This document shows, piece by piece, positions 7,718 through 16,905 of a DNA stretch of 64,000 bases. Origin of the DNA: Legionellaceae bacterium (GTDB taxonomy: Bacteria; Pseudomonadota; Gammaproteobacteria; Legionellales; Legionellaceae); assembly GCA_029210265.1 (NCBI GenBank), contig JARGNP010000007.1, positions 1 through 64,000 of the forward strand, in the 5' to 3' direction. Position 1 is the first letter of the stretch, and the number at the start of each line of letters is the position of its first letter. Under the pieces are notes generated by a model. That model was not told where the DNA came from, made no database searches, and worked only from the letters and a program-made list of their open reading frames with translations. The position numbers and the translations under genes are program-made.

Positions 7718-8416
7718 ATGCCATCAAATACAAGTAGCGACTACGAAAGTGATGACGAGTTAGATCAATTAAACTTGATTGATGCCAACACTGGCGCGTA
7801 TTTATACCGTGCACTATCGGATGTTCTGCAAGATAGCTACTTAACACTAGAGCAAGCGCCTGAAGGCATGATGTCAAGCAATTTTGCTACCTGCTTTGCA
7901 GTTATTATGAAAGATATAAAAACGGGTAACACCGGCCTTGCGCATGTTTCCTCTATCACTGACACAGATGACGATGTTGATTTTTTCAATGACATGCTGC
8001 AAGACGTATCAGACAAGCCAGAAGACATTGTCATTACACTTGCGAGAAGCCAGCAAACGTATGCCAGACATTATCAGCAAAGGGCAGGTGAACAAACAGC
8101 AGACGAATACTTTGCGCAATACGACCGACAATATATTAACTTTTTTAGACAGCACTTTTCTGAAAGTACGGTCAGTCCAGATGTACTTGAAATGCCTCAT
8201 AGCTGTATTGTGATTGATGCTGATGGGTCTATCGACCTTTTAGAGCAACACACAAGCTCCTCAATTAAGCCAGAACAGTTCATTCCTCCATCACCAGTAC
8301 AAGAACTCACATCTAATCCAAACACGTTGATGTACTCAGAAAATCATCATGAAGATGAAAGCGAGGTGGAGGAAGATATTGACGACCTCTCCCCACCGCT
8401 CAAAAAAAGAAAATGA
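7718..8416 (+). CDS. Unknown protein with possible CheD-like Cys-His core and C-terminal KKRK tail
   Basis: A 232-residue soluble protein rich in Asp and Glu. The segment from residue 52 (SSNFATCFAVIMKD, ending GNTGLAHVSS) looks like the core of CheD-type glutamine deamidases: Cys59 and His76 are 17 residues apart and Ser53 lies six before the Cys, the same spacing as the Thr-Cys-His triad of Thermotoga CheD. The hydrophobic strand after the Cys and the G-L/M-A-H motif also fit. The C-terminus is acidic (EDESEVEEDIDD) and ends LSPPLKKRK, which resembles a monopartite nuclear localisation signal. No signal peptide is seen. Start ATG 7718 has only a weak upstream AGG. The deamidase reading is inference; the protein could be unrelated. 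Confidence 0.6.
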   Translation: MPSNTSSDYESDDELDQLNLIDANTGAYLYRALSDVLQDSYLTLEQAPEGMMSSNFATCFAVIMKDIKTGNTGLAHVSSITDTDDDVDFFNDMLQDVSDKPEDIVITLARSQQTYARHYQQRAGEQTADEYFAQYDRQYINFFRQHFSESTVSPDVLEMPHSCIVIDADGSIDLLEQHTSSSIKPEQFIPPSPVQELTSNPNTLMYSENHHEDESEVEEDIDDLSPPLKKRK

Positions 8417-8441
8417 GGCGAATCATAACTCGCTCGTGCTT

Positions 8442-9800
8442 TTAATTTAATTGCAAACGACGTTCTGTGCTGTGTGAACCTACCTCAATATCATCAATAT
8501 TATCTGGTACAAGCCTTCCGTCACGCAAACGAGCATGTTTATGCAATGTCGCGGCCCTTGTGAACATACTTATGCTACTCAGTGAAACGGAAATACAATT
8601 AATGGCCACATCAATCTCGGGCGCTAACCGAAGAGCTTCTTGTTTCCCAACACAATAGCTCATCAACAAGCCTTCTTCACCCTCCCAAACAGCATCATGG
8701 TTATTGCTACTAACATACTCATGCAAAGCTTTTCTCAAGAGTGCGGTAAGAGCCACAGTACTTAAAACTAATATGGAGTTTACACTTGTTCGGGTTGAAA
8801 GCTTGAGACACTTAAACGTATCAATCAGTATTTGTCCGCTGCTGACTTTACCTACAAAACGAAGCATCGCGTACGATGATTGAGACAGCTTATTTTCTGT
8901 ATTAAATTCGGTGCCAGCAGCTCTAAAATTATCTCTTAATTGGATGAGTTCAAATTGAGATGTATAAGCCGTGCTCCAATAAGCCAGTAATCCAATAGGT
9001 ATATTCATAGCTTTGATAGCAGCTTCTGATGTTACATCTTTTAAAATGGATGCAGTAGCCTCTCGCGTAACTGCGGAACGAATCACGCCACTGAGCACAG
9101 GCAATAACTCACGCAAAACAAGACCAAAATTTTCTGCATGCTTGTGTACAAATTTACCCATGAATTTTTGCTGAAAAAAAGGAGCAATATCATGCCCTTG
9201 CGTTTGCTTGTACTCTACAAACTTACGAGCAGCATCCACGACATCCGTGAGTAAATCTGCTGTATAATTTAAGAAGCCTAATGTAAGAGCACCGGTCCAT
9301 AGCATGACAGGATGAGCCTCAGATAATCCAACAAACGCAACCAATAAAGCACTCGTAAAGCTTGAGGTGTTTGCAAGCAGCGCGGCAAGCATATGCCCAG
9401 GGGCTTCTTCATACGTTTCATCACCTGATGCTATGTCCGCATCTACGCGACCATTCATGCGATGGCCAATACTATTCCATAATAGCCCCACTCTAAGTGA
9501 TACCAATATTAAATATGGAATGAGCGGAATGAGAACTTTTTGCTCTAATGGCATGCTATCTTGTTCGCTTAAATTATCCTCCATTAAGATAATAAAAAGA
9601 GGGAGCGATAACGAAGAAAAAGCAGCAAACGACGGTATAGCAACTGTTTTTAATGCTTGCACCGGTAATGACGTGATGCGTTGAGAAGATAATACGTCAA
9701 GCGTATCTTCTTCGGGTTGCATTTCATCGATTTGAGACACGCACTCATCATGAACCGAGCTTTCATCTATACCATCATAAATCTCTACTTCGTCAGACAT
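8442..9800 (-). CDS. Unknown multi-pass membrane protein
   Basis: A 452-residue protein with an acidic cytosolic-looking N-terminus (about residues 1-45) followed by several hydrophobic stretches: FAAFSSLSLPLFIILM, VLIPLIPYLILVSLRVGLLW, FTSALLVAFVGL, VMLWTGALTLGFLNY, and SILVLSTVALTALL. The C-terminus is again acidic and polar. ATG 9800 is chosen because AAAGAAA precedes it; the frame reaches an upstream ATG at 9833 that adds a hydrophobic stub. No family is recognised. It converges with the possible CheD-like gene (25-base gap) and could act with it, but nothing in the sequence shows this. Confidence 0.6.
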   Translation of the reverse strand: MSDEVEIYDGIDESSVHDECVSQIDEMQPEEDTLDVLSSQRITSLPVQALKTVAIPSFAAFSSLSLPLFIILMEDNLSEQDSMPLEQKVLIPLIPYLILVSLRVGLLWNSIGHRMNGRVDADIASGDETYEEAPGHMLAALLANTSSFTSALLVAFVGLSEAHPVMLWTGALTLGFLNYTADLLTDVVDAARKFVEYKQTQGHDIAPFFQQKFMGKFVHKHAENFGLVLRELLPVLSGVIRSAVTREATASILKDVTSEAAIKAMNIPIGLLAYWSTAYTSQFELIQLRDNFRAAGTEFNTENKLSQSSYAMLRFVGKVSSGQILIDTFKCLKLSTRTSVNSILVLSTVALTALLRKALHEYVSSNNHDAVWEGEEGLLMSYCVGKQEALRLAPEIDVAINCISVSLSSISMFTRAATLHKHARLRDGRLVPDNIDDIEVGSHSTERRLQLN

Positions 9801-9902
9801 AATTTTCTTTAGAAAAACAAACAAGAGAAACATATTAACACAGTAAGCTCACATTGAAAACAAACCTCAGGTAGCAAGCTCTAAAATAAGACAAGAATCT
9901 TG

Positions 9903-12428
9903 TTAATTCAAAAGCTCACCTAAAAATTGCCCTGTATACGAGTGTGCGCAAGCCGCAACGGTTTCAGGCGTACCTTCGGCCAGCACTTCACCCCCACGGT
10001 TACCGCCTTCAGGACCCAAATCAATCAGCCAATCCGCGGTTTTAATCACATCTAAATTATGTTCAATCACCACGATGGTATTGCCTTGATCACGCAATCT
10101 AAATAAAACCTGTAAAAGCTGTTTTGTATCATGAAAATGCAACCCCGTCGTCGGTTCATCTAGAATATATAGCGTTTCGCCCGTATCACGTTTCGAGAGC
10201 TCACGCGCGAGCTTCATGCGCTGTGCTTCGCCTCCTGATAGCGTTGTAGCACTTTGACCTAAGTGCACATAGGACAAGCCTACATCAATCAACGTCTGGC
10301 ACTTGCGCGCCAAAACAGGCACGGCATCAAAAAAATCTCGCGCCTCTTCAATCGTCAGGTTAAGCACTTCATGAATATTTTTTCCTTTGTACTGCACATC
10401 CAACGTCTCTCGGTTATAACGTTTGCCGCGGCAGACATCACATAAAACATAAGTATCAGGTAAAAAGTGCATTTCAACTTTGACTAAACCATCACCTTGG
10501 CACGCCTCACATCGACCACCTTTGACGTTGAAGCTAAAACGTCCGGCACGATACCCACGAGCCCGGCCTTCGGGTGTGCCTGCAAATAATTCTCGAATAG
10601 GTGTAAATAAGCCTGTATAGGTCGCCGGATTAGAACGCGGCGTGCGTCCAATAGGACTTTGGTCAATATCAATCACTTTGTCACACCAGTCCAGCCCCTC
10701 CACCTCACGAACTTGACCAACCATGGATACTTGGCTGCGATAAAAGCGCGAGCGGGCCAGAGGATATAACGTATCGTTGATCAAACTCGATTTGCCCGAT
10801 CCCGATACGCCGGTGACGCATGTCATAAGCCCGACAGGAATACTCACGGTCACGTCATCTAAATTATGGCAGGTCACACCTTCCAAGCGAATCACGCGTT
10901 CTGGATTGTAGGGCGTACGTACATCGGGCACATCAATTTTCGCTGTACCGACTAAATAACGTCCGGTAAGCGAGTCTTCACACGCCATGATTTCTTCAGG
11001 CGTGCCCGAAGCCACCACATGTCCACCGTGAATACCGGCACCAGGGCCCATATCTAGCACATAATCAGCTGTTCGAATCGCGTCTTCATCATGCTCAACA
11101 ACAATAATGGTATTACCTAAATCGCGCAGCTGTATCAGCGTCTTAAGTAAGCGCGCATTATCACGTTGGTGTAAACCAATCGAAGGCTCATCAAGCACAT
11201 ACATCACCCCTACAAGACCCGAACCAATTTGGCTCGCCAAGCGAATGCGTTGCGCCTCACCTCCTGATAACGTTTCTGAGCGTCGCTCAAGCGATAAATA
11301 ATCCAAGCCTACTTCTACCAAAAAACCAAGCCTCGCTACAATTTCTCGATTGATTTTTGCTGCAATTTCACCACGTGCGCCAGGTAAAACTAAATTATTA
11401 AAAAATTGATACGCCTCTGCAATCGAATACGACACCACATCCGTCAAACGCCGCCCGTCCACCAACACATGTCTCGCGCCGGGACGAAGCCGCGTGCCTT
11501 CGCAACGCGTACAAGGCTTGAGTATCAACTCAGGGTTTTCTTCTAATTCACGTTTAAGTTTTGCGGTTTTTTTCTCAGTCCCGAGCCCATCACACGCCGT
11601 ACATGCACCGGCCGGGCTATTAAACGAAAATAATCGAGGCTCGAGTTCTTCTAAGCTATACCCGCATTCAGAGCACGCAAATAACGAGGAGTACGTAATA
11701 TCTTTAAAAGCACCGTCCATGGATGCAATCAAGGCAAGTCCCTCGCCTACATGTAGCGCATTTTCAAACGATTCACTGAGTCGCGTTGCCGCATCTTGAC
11801 GTATTTTAAGCCTATCGACCACGACTTCGATCGTATGCTTTTTATAGCGTTCGAGCTCAGGTGGCATATCCAGATCATAAAGCTCACCGTCGACCCGGGC
11901 ACGCACATAACCCAGAACTTGTAAGCGCTTGAAAATTTGCTCATGCTCACCTTTTTTCCCTCGAATCACCGGTGCCAACACCATGACTTTACTTTCTTCG
12001 GGGAGATTTAAAGCATGATCCACCATTTGGCTCACGGTTTGTGCTTGTAATGCGAGCTGATGCTTCGGGCAATGCGGCGTACCCACGCGGGCATAGAGTA
12101 ATCTCAAATAATCATAAATTTCGGTTGTTGTTCCTACGGTTGAGCGTGGATTATGCGACGTGACTTTTTGCTCGATCGCAATCGCCGGTGACAAGCCATC
12201 GATTGAGTCCATTTCTGGCTTATCCATGATGGATAAAAATTGTCGGGCATACGATGATAGCGACTCAACATAGCGACGCTGTCCTTCGGCATAAAGCGTA
12301 TCAAAAGCCAGTGATGATTTACCAGAACCCGAAAGCCCCGTGATCACAGAAAGCTTATTTCTCGGTAAATTAACGGTAATATTTTGAAGATTATGGGTTC
12401 GTGCCCCACGAATTTGAATTGAGCTCAT
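9903..12428 (-). CDS. uvrA: Excinuclease ABC subunit A lacking the insertion domain
   Basis: UvrA loads UvrB at DNA lesions in nucleotide excision repair. Both ATPase modules are present: Walker [15 protein letters not shown] and [13 protein letters not shown], and signatures [12 protein letters not shown] and [12 protein letters not shown]. The UvrB-binding region ([16 protein letters not shown]) and the zinc motifs ([30 protein letters not shown]) are also there. Length is 841 residues against about 940 usual. The shortfall is one block: after ACTACDGLG only some 22 residues (with ENPELILKP) precede [16 protein letters not shown] (first Cys is residue 306), where about 120 are normal. That block is the insertion domain. 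The frame is intact on both sides. ATG 12428 follows CAAGG. Divergent from the BON gene. Confidence 0.95.
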   Translation of the reverse strand: MSSIQIRGARTHNLQNITVNLPRNKLSVITGLSGSGKSSLAFDTLYAEGQRRYVESLSSYARQFLSIMDKPEMDSIDGLSPAIAIEQKVTSHNPRSTVGTTTEIYDYLRLLYARVGTPHCPKHQLALQAQTVSQMVDHALNLPEESKVMVLAPVIRGKKGEHEQIFKRLQVLGYVRARVDGELYDLDMPPELERYKKHTIEVVVDRLKIRQDAATRLSESFENALHVGEGLALIASMDGAFKDITYSSLFACSECGYSLEELEPRLFSFNSPAGACTACDGLGTEKKTAKLKRELEENPELILKPCTRCEGTRLRPGARHVLVDGRRLTDVVSYSIAEAYQFFNNLVLPGARGEIAAKINREIVARLGFLVEVGLDYLSLERRSETLSGGEAQRIRLASQIGSGLVGVMYVLDEPSIGLHQRDNARLLKTLIQLRDLGNTIIVVEHDEDAIRTADYVLDMGPGAGIHGGHVVASGTPEEIMACEDSLTGRYLVGTAKIDVPDVRTPYNPERVIRLEGVTCHNLDDVTVSIPVGLMTCVTGVSGSGKSSLINDTLYPLARSRFYRSQVSMVGQVREVEGLDWCDKVIDIDQSPIGRTPRSNPATYTGLFTPIRELFAGTPEGRARGYRAGRFSFNVKGGRCEACQGDGLVKVEMHFLPDTYVLCDVCRGKRYNRETLDVQYKGKNIHEVLNLTIEEARDFFDAVPVLARKCQTLIDVGLSYVHLGQSATTLSGGEAQRMKLARELSKRDTGETLYILDEPTTGLHFHDTKQLLQVLFRLRDQGNTIVVIEHNLDVIKTADWLIDLGPEGGNRGGEVLAEGTPETVAACAHSYTGQFLGELLN

Positions 12429-12615
12429 ACACGTACCTTGGGTCAGCTTGAATAGAAAAAACAAAGCCTAGTCTAGCACGCGTACCCACGAGATATCCTC
12501 CCAACAAAACACAAACAACAAGTTCTATTTAAATTCAAATTCTTTAAAAACCATCCAGGTTATGTTAAGATGTTCAAAGTTTCTAAATATATCAAACCCA
12601 TTTTAGGAGACATGC

Positions 12616-13170
12616 ATGCGAGCATTATTACATTTTGTTTTAGCCATTGGCCTCATGTTTACGATGACGTCACTTCATGCAAGTGATATCAAAACGCTGG
12701 AACATGAACTCAGTGATTCTGTGATTACAACAAAAATCACAAGCAAAATTACTGAAAACAAAAATTTAAATCCATTAAAAATTACTGTATCAACCGAGCA
12801 CGGCAACGTTACGTTGAATGGAAACGTTAAGAATAGAGAAGCATTTGTCGAGGCACTTCGCCTGGTTAAATCAACTCAAGGTGTTGAATCGATTGATACT
12901 GATAATTTAAATATTAACGACGTGAATACATCCATCACCGATGCTTATATCACAGCAAAAGTTGAAGCAGCCGTTCTTAAAGCAAAAGTACTCGATGATG
13001 AATCGATCCCCCTCGTTGGCATCAACGCGAATACAAACAACGGTGTGGTGACATTATCAGGCGCGGTGACAAACAACGCTTCGATTGCCCCTCTGATTAA
13101 GCGCATCTTAACCGTGCATGGTGTCAAACAAGTGGTTTCGCATTTGCATGTATCAAAAGCAGCGTCGTAA
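12616..13170 (+). CDS. Periplasmic protein with two BON domains (OsmY-like)
   Basis: A 184-residue protein with a signal peptide (LLHFVLAIGLMFTMTSLHAS). BON domain 1 runs from SVITTKITSKITENKNL to VESIDTDNL, and domain 2 from TDAYITAKVEAAVLK to GVKQVVSHLHV. Each has the family's Gly-rich turn (EHGNVTLNGNV, NNGVVTLSGAV). BON proteins such as OsmY and DolP bind phospholipid or support envelope integrity. TAGGAG lies six bases before the ATG. Which envelope role applies is not visible. Confidence 0.85.
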   Translation: MRALLHFVLAIGLMFTMTSLHASDIKTLEHELSDSVITTKITSKITENKNLNPLKITVSTEHGNVTLNGNVKNREAFVEALRLVKSTQGVESIDTDNLNINDVNTSITDAYITAKVEAAVLKAKVLDDESIPLVGINANTNNGVVTLSGAVTNNASIAPLIKRILTVHGVKQVVSHLHVSKAAS

Positions 13171-13186
13171 CGCAAAACATCCTAGA

Positions 13187-13230
13187 TAAATCAGCATCAC
13201 TCAGGTAGGATAAACCCTTATGCTGATTTA
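13187..13230. other. Long inverted repeat between the BON gene and the MFS gene
   Basis: A perfect 11-bp inverted repeat (TAAATCAGCAT and ATGCTGATTTA) surrounds a 22-base loop. It lies 16 bases after the BON stop and 22 bases before the MFS start. No clear U-run follows (TTAATCTTCCC), so it is either a weak terminator, an attenuator or an operator. Confidence 0.5.
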
Positions 13231-13252
13231 ATCTTCCCATGGATGAAAAACC

Positions 13253-14527
13253 GTGCACAATGTAAGCGATACAAAAACATCTTCCACACGCTATAAAACA
13301 ACCTACCTCCCCTGGTTGATTTGGTTTTTAGGCGCATTTTTCTATTTTTATGAAAATCTTATTCAAGTATCTCCAGGCGTCATGGTTCATGATCTTATGC
13401 GCGATCTTTCGATGGACGCAGGGCAGCTCGGGATTTTAGCTGGCTTCTTTTTTTATACCTACGCACCGATTCAAATTCCAGCAGGCGTACTTGCCGATCA
13501 TTACAACGTACGATCGCTGCTCGTCGCGGCCATTCTTTTTTGCACGCTCGGCTGTGCATTTTTTGCAACAAGTCATAGCATGTGGCAAGCATCATGCGGC
13601 CGCTTACTCATTGGGTTAGGCTCAGGCTTTGCGGCCATTTGTTCGATGAAACTTGCCACACTGCTTTTTCCGCCTCGACGCTTTCCTTTTTTTGTTGGGC
13701 TCATGGTCACGTTAGGTATGACCGGAAGCATCATGGGTGGCGGACCACTGGCTATCATGGTAGATAATATTGGTTGGAGGGTCACACTCTACGCCTTCGC
13801 CGTTTTAGGACTGATTCTCGCTGTATTTGTGGTCTGGTTAGTACAAACCGAACAACCCAACCAAGAAAAAACAGAACTTGAGCACGAGAAAACTCATATC
13901 TTACATGGATTAAAGCTCGTTATATCCTGTAAGAAAAGCTGGATTGTCGCAGGTTACGGTGGGCTGATGTTCGCACCTACGTCTATTTTTGGTGGGCTTT
14001 GGGGTGTTCCTTTTATTATGCGCGCCTACATGCTCGATAAGCCGACAGCGGCAAGCCTTGTGTCACTTTTATTTTTGGGTTGGGTAATTGGCGGACCATT
14101 AACTGGATTTTTAGCCGGGCAGTTTAAAACCAAACGTCCTATCATGCTGTCAGGATCATTCGGAGCGCTCGTGTCGATCATCTTGATTCTCTACGTACCG
14201 CACCTTCCATTGGCTATGCTTGGATTTTTTATATTCACTTTTGGTCTCGCATCGAGCTGCTTACTGCCCGCTTTCTCGCTCATCAAAGAAATACATGATG
14301 AATCAAACTCAGGTGCAGCACTTGGCTTCATGAACACGGCCAATATGCTCGGTGGTGCAATTGGACTACCTTTGGTTGGCTGCTTACTCAACTTCACCTG
14401 GCATGGTAATATGGAACATGGCATAAAAACATATTCCACATCCAATTATATGTCTGCGCTTTCACTTTTACCGCTCATGATCTTTATTTCATTTGCATTA
14501 CTATGCTTTATTAAAGAAAAAGAATAA
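13253..14527 (+). CDS. MFS transporter
   Basis: A 424-residue major facilitator with twelve predicted membrane helices. The MFS motif between helices 2 and 3 is present in degenerate form (GVLADHYNVRSLLVA), and helix 4 has GRLLIGLGSGFAAICSMK. The sequence recalls the Legionella/Coxiella MFS families that include phagosomal nutrient transporters, but the substrate cannot be read. The start is uncertain: GTG 13253 is the only in-frame start upstream of the first helix after a TGA at 13244-13246, and the site has only a weak GGAT upstream. The gene ends 26 bases from fur, which is convergent. Confidence 0.85.
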   Translation: MHNVSDTKTSSTRYKTTYLPWLIWFLGAFFYFYENLIQVSPGVMVHDLMRDLSMDAGQLGILAGFFFYTYAPIQIPAGVLADHYNVRSLLVAAILFCTLGCAFFATSHSMWQASCGRLLIGLGSGFAAICSMKLATLLFPPRRFPFFVGLMVTLGMTGSIMGGGPLAIMVDNIGWRVTLYAFAVLGLILAVFVVWLVQTEQPNQEKTELEHEKTHILHGLKLVISCKKSWIVAGYGGLMFAPTSIFGGLWGVPFIMRAYMLDKPTAASLVSLLFLGWVIGGPLTGFLAGQFKTKRPIMLSGSFGALVSIILILYVPHLPLAMLGFFIFTFGLASSCLLPAFSLIKEIHDESNSGAALGFMNTANMLGGAIGLPLVGCLLNFTWHGNMEHGIKTYSTSNYMSALSLLPLMIFISFALLCFIKEKE

Positions 14528-14546
14528 CAACAATTCACAATTCACA

Positions 14547-14576
14547 GCCAAGGCTAGGCTTCTGCCAAGCCTTGGC
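14547..14576. terminator. Hairpin between the convergent MFS and fur genes
   Basis: A perfect 9-bp inverted repeat (GCCAAGGCT and AGCCTTGGC, 12-base loop) overlaps the last codons of fur. It lacks a U-run on either strand, so it would be only a weak or bidirectional terminator. Confidence 0.35.
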
Positions 14577-14979
14577 AATCAATGCACCAGCCATAAATCG
14601 TAAGTGCATGGTCCGTCATTTTAAATTGAGCACGTTCAGCAATCACATGTTGACGTGCCTCAATTAACTCATCCACAAATTCAAAAACTTTTCGGCACTT
14701 CACACAAATTAAATGATCATGATGTTCACCTTCACTCAACTCAAACACCGAGTGTCCACCTTCAAAATGATGGCGATGAACCAATCCTGCTGATTCAAAT
14801 TGTGTTAGCACACGATACACCGTGGCTAAACTTACGTCTTCGCCCAAATCTATTAATGCGCGATAAATATCTTCGGCACTCAAGTGTCGTGTTTTAGATT
14901 GCTCTAAAATTTGAAGGACTTTGAGTCGGGGCAACGTAATTTTTAACCCCACGTCTTTTAGCTGCTGACTTTCTTCCAC
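14554..14979 (-). CDS. fur: Ferric uptake regulator Fur
   Basis: Iron-responsive repressor of 141 residues with a winged-helix N-terminus (LKDVGLKITLPRLKVLQILE; recognition helix DVSLATVYRVLTQFESAGLV) and metal-binding C-terminus (HRHHFEGGHSVFEL, HHDHLICVKCRKVFEF with C-x2-C, and WCIDC). The GTG at 14979 is taken as start because AGAGGA lies about six bases upstream and the conserved domain begins there; a TTG-initiated frame extends 11 codons further. Divergent from bamE, the usual gammaproteobacterial arrangement. Confidence 0.95.
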   Translation of the reverse strand: MEESQQLKDVGLKITLPRLKVLQILEQSKTRHLSAEDIYRALIDLGEDVSLATVYRVLTQFESAGLVHRHHFEGGHSVFELSEGEHHDHLICVKCRKVFEFVDELIEARQHVIAERAQFKMTDHALTIYGWCIDCQGLAEA

Positions 14980-14994
14980 TTTTATTCCTCTTGC

Positions 14995-15013
14995 TTGGAC
15001 AAGTTTGGACAAG
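14995..15013. repeat. Two helically phased direct repeats in the fur-bamE promoter region
   Basis: TTGGACAAG occurs at 14995-15003 and again at 15005-15013, ten bases apart, so both copies face the same side of the helix. The second overlaps the candidate -35 of bamE and both lie just upstream of the fur start. This looks like a possible operator; it does not resemble the Fur box. Confidence 0.5.
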
Positions 15014-15034
15014 GTTTAATGCATGTAATACAAT
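15005..15034 (+). promoter_or_regulatory. Candidate bamE promoter
   Basis: TTGGAC (weak -35) and TACAAT (-10, five of six to consensus) are separated by 18 bases and end 18 bases before the bamE ATG. Consensus matching only. Confidence 0.4.
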
Positions 15035-15052
15035 CCAAAATCTTATTGCATT

Positions 15053-15394
15053 ATGGCGAATTTATTCATGACGAACAAACGGATACAAATACTCTCTCGG
15101 CTCATGTGTTCAGCACTGATTATGCTGTCACTAACACACTGTGCCTCGTATGATTTTTCACGCCGTATTGTGCAACAAGGCAACTTACTCCCTGAGACAA
15201 AAATCAAACAACTCAAACCAGGCATGACCAAAGAAGAAGTCGCGATATTCATGGGCACAAGCTTACTCAGTCCAACGTTTAACAACGACCGTTGGGATTA
15301 TGCCTACACATGGCGTAAAGGAAGTCACTCTGACCAAGTACGTCATTTGAGTATCTATTTTTCAAATAATCGCGTGACCCGTATTCAAACTTAA
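15053..15394 (+). CDS. bamE: Outer-membrane assembly lipoprotein BamE
   Basis: A 113-residue lipoprotein with a signal peptide and lipobox-like LSLTHC, then the BamE/SmpA core: LLPETKIKQLKPGMTKEEVA, GTSLLSPTFNNDRWDYAYTW, and SIYFSNNRVTRI. It stabilises the BAM complex that inserts beta-barrels. Start at 15053 lacks a visible ribosome-binding site; the second in-frame ATG at 15068 is equally possible and keeps the full signal peptide. Its C-terminus overlaps the end of rnfH on the other strand by four bases. Confidence 0.93.
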   Translation: MANLFMTNKRIQILSRLMCSALIMLSLTHCASYDFSRRIVQQGNLLPETKIKQLKPGMTKEEVAIFMGTSLLSPTFNNDRWDYAYTWRKGSHSDQVRHLSIYFSNNRVTRIQT

Positions 15395-15675
15395 GTTTTT
15401 TTAACTCGCTTGACCACCCGTTTACGCCGCTTTTCTTTAGGATCGCTGATAAGCGGCCGATACACCTCAACGCGATCGCCAGGTTTCACAAGCGTATCGA
15501 GCGAAACTTTTTGAGAAAAAATTCCAACGACTAAATTTTTAGTCTCAGGGTATTGCTCAAATAATCTCGAGGCAGCTAATGCATCCGCCACCGTCATGCC
15601 GTCATGATATGCATGTGTTGTTTGCACGGTGCTAGCCCCTTTTGGGGCATACACAACCTCAATCGGTGGTAACAT
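15391..15675 (-). CDS. rnfH: RnfH/RatB family ubiquitin-like protein
   Basis: A 94-residue beta-grasp protein. Family motifs are IEVVYAPKGAST, ASRLFEQYPE, NLVVGIFSQKVSLD, and GDRVEVYRPLISDPKEKRRK with a basic tail. ATG 15675 follows GAGGCG by six bases and overlaps the end of ratA. The ratA-rnfH pairing matches E. coli (yfjG-yfjF). The cellular role of this family remains poorly defined. Confidence 0.9.
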   Translation of the reverse strand: MLPPIEVVYAPKGASTVQTTHAYHDGMTVADALAASRLFEQYPETKNLVVGIFSQKVSLDTLVKPGDRVEVYRPLISDPKEKRRKRVVKRVKKT

Positions 15676-16096
15676 ATAGCGCCTCAGCACGCTCACAAAA
15701 AGCATCCACCATTTTATCCGTCACTTGCTCAAACACAGGGCCTAATAACATGGATAGCATGCGCCCTGAAAACTCAAATTCTAAGTCAAACGTGATCATC
15801 GACCCCGTGTCGGTCGGATCAAACCGCCAAAAACCTTCCAAATGACTAAACGGTCCATCGACCAAACGCAACTCAATCATTTTATCAGTTTGTAAGCGAT
15901 TACGGGTCGTAAACGATTTATTCATGCCACCTGCTGCAATCACAAGGGTTGCTTGCACTTCGTCTTCGTCTCGATGATGCACCACGCTTTTTTCAAAATA
16001 CGGTAAAAACTCATGATAATTTTCAATATCATCCACAAGGTTATACATTTGCTGGCACGAAAAGCTCACCTCGCGTGCGCGTTTAACTACCGTCAT
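15659..16096 (-). CDS. ratA: RatA / COQ10-type START-domain protein
   Basis: A 145-residue START-like protein beginning VKRAREVSFSCQQMYNLVDD, with YHEFLPYFEKSVV, the FTTRNRL stretch, and FDLEFEFSGRMLSMLLGPVFEQ. Proteins of this family bind ubiquinone-like lipids (Coq10); E. coli RatA was reported to bind the 50S subunit and block association. The start overlaps the upstream esterase stop, so the esterase-ratA-rnfH group is probably one transcript. Confidence 0.92.
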   Translation of the reverse strand: MTVVKRAREVSFSCQQMYNLVDDIENYHEFLPYFEKSVVHHRDEDEVQATLVIAAGGMNKSFTTRNRLQTDKMIELRLVDGPFSHLEGFWRFDPTDTGSMITFDLEFEFSGRMLSMLLGPVFEQVTDKMVDAFCERAEALYVTTD

Positions 16097-16767
16097 CCTA
16101 CCTCTCCCTCTTTTTTTTCATTAAATACAGTATACATCTCAAGCCACACCGCAATATCTCGCATTTCTTCGATGCACACAGAATGCTCCATAGGATAATC
16201 ATGTACCGTGATATGCTCAAAGCCTTTGTTTTTTAACCACGTCACACTTTCGGCCGTCCATGCAGGAAGAACCACTGGATCAAGCTGGCCTGAACCAATA
16301 AATATCGGTGTTTTTACATCGAGTTTAATGTCGCATTCAGAAGCAAGCGGTAAATAAGCTGATAAAGAAATCACGCCGCCTAGTTTTGGCATAGCATGCA
16401 AGCTTGTAAACAGTGCCATGGCCCCACCTTGCGAAAAGCCAGCCAAAAAAATCTGCTCGTGCGTAAATCCATTGGCAACTTGCTGTTCGATCGCTTTAAG
16501 TATGAGCTGCTCTGATTCTAAAATACCGGTACGATCTTCGCGGTCTGTAAGCTTCATTCCTACAATGTCATACCATGCTGGCATCGGCATATGCTGATTC
16601 AACGTAACCGGTCGAATAGGCGCATTTAAAGAAACATGTCGCATGGGCACTTTAAGTGGCAACTGCTTTGCCAAGCCCACCATGTCATCGGCACTTGCGC
16701 CAAGACCATGCATCCAAATCACGCAAGCTTCCGCTTTTTGCTTAGATTGTATTACCACGGCACTCAC
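16093..16767 (-). CDS. Alpha/beta hydrolase, carboxylesterase / acyl-protein thioesterase family
   Basis: A 224-residue serine hydrolase. The oxyanion-side motif is VIWMHGLGASADDM, the nucleophile elbow GFSQGG, the acid lies in GSGQLDPVVLPAWTA, and the His in YPMEHSVCIEE. AWYDIVGM matches the WxD loop of the carboxylesterase II/APT family. GTG at 16767 is used with GGAGAG upstream. No signal peptide, so cytosolic. Substrate unknown. Confidence 0.88.
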   Translation of the reverse strand: MSAVVIQSKQKAEACVIWMHGLGASADDMVGLAKQLPLKVPMRHVSLNAPIRPVTLNQHMPMPAWYDIVGMKLTDREDRTGILESEQLILKAIEQQVANGFTHEQIFLAGFSQGGAMALFTSLHAMPKLGGVISLSAYLPLASECDIKLDVKTPIFIGSGQLDPVVLPAWTAESVTWLKNKGFEHITVHDYPMEHSVCIEEMRDIAVWLEMYTVFNEKKEGEVG

Positions 16768-16905
16768 ACGCTCTCTCCAGGCAAATAAAAAAAAGAAGTA
16801 GATTATCGCGAATGCATCGCACTATGGCAACTATCGCTGCAGGTTTAAGCCAAATCTCGTTCACGCTATACTGCGTCTCATACACATTGATCACTGAGAA
16901 ATTAC

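Noticed and set aside
9888-9905. ACAAGAATCTTGT at the uvrA stop as a terminator
   Set aside because: The stem has no loop space and is not followed by a U-run.
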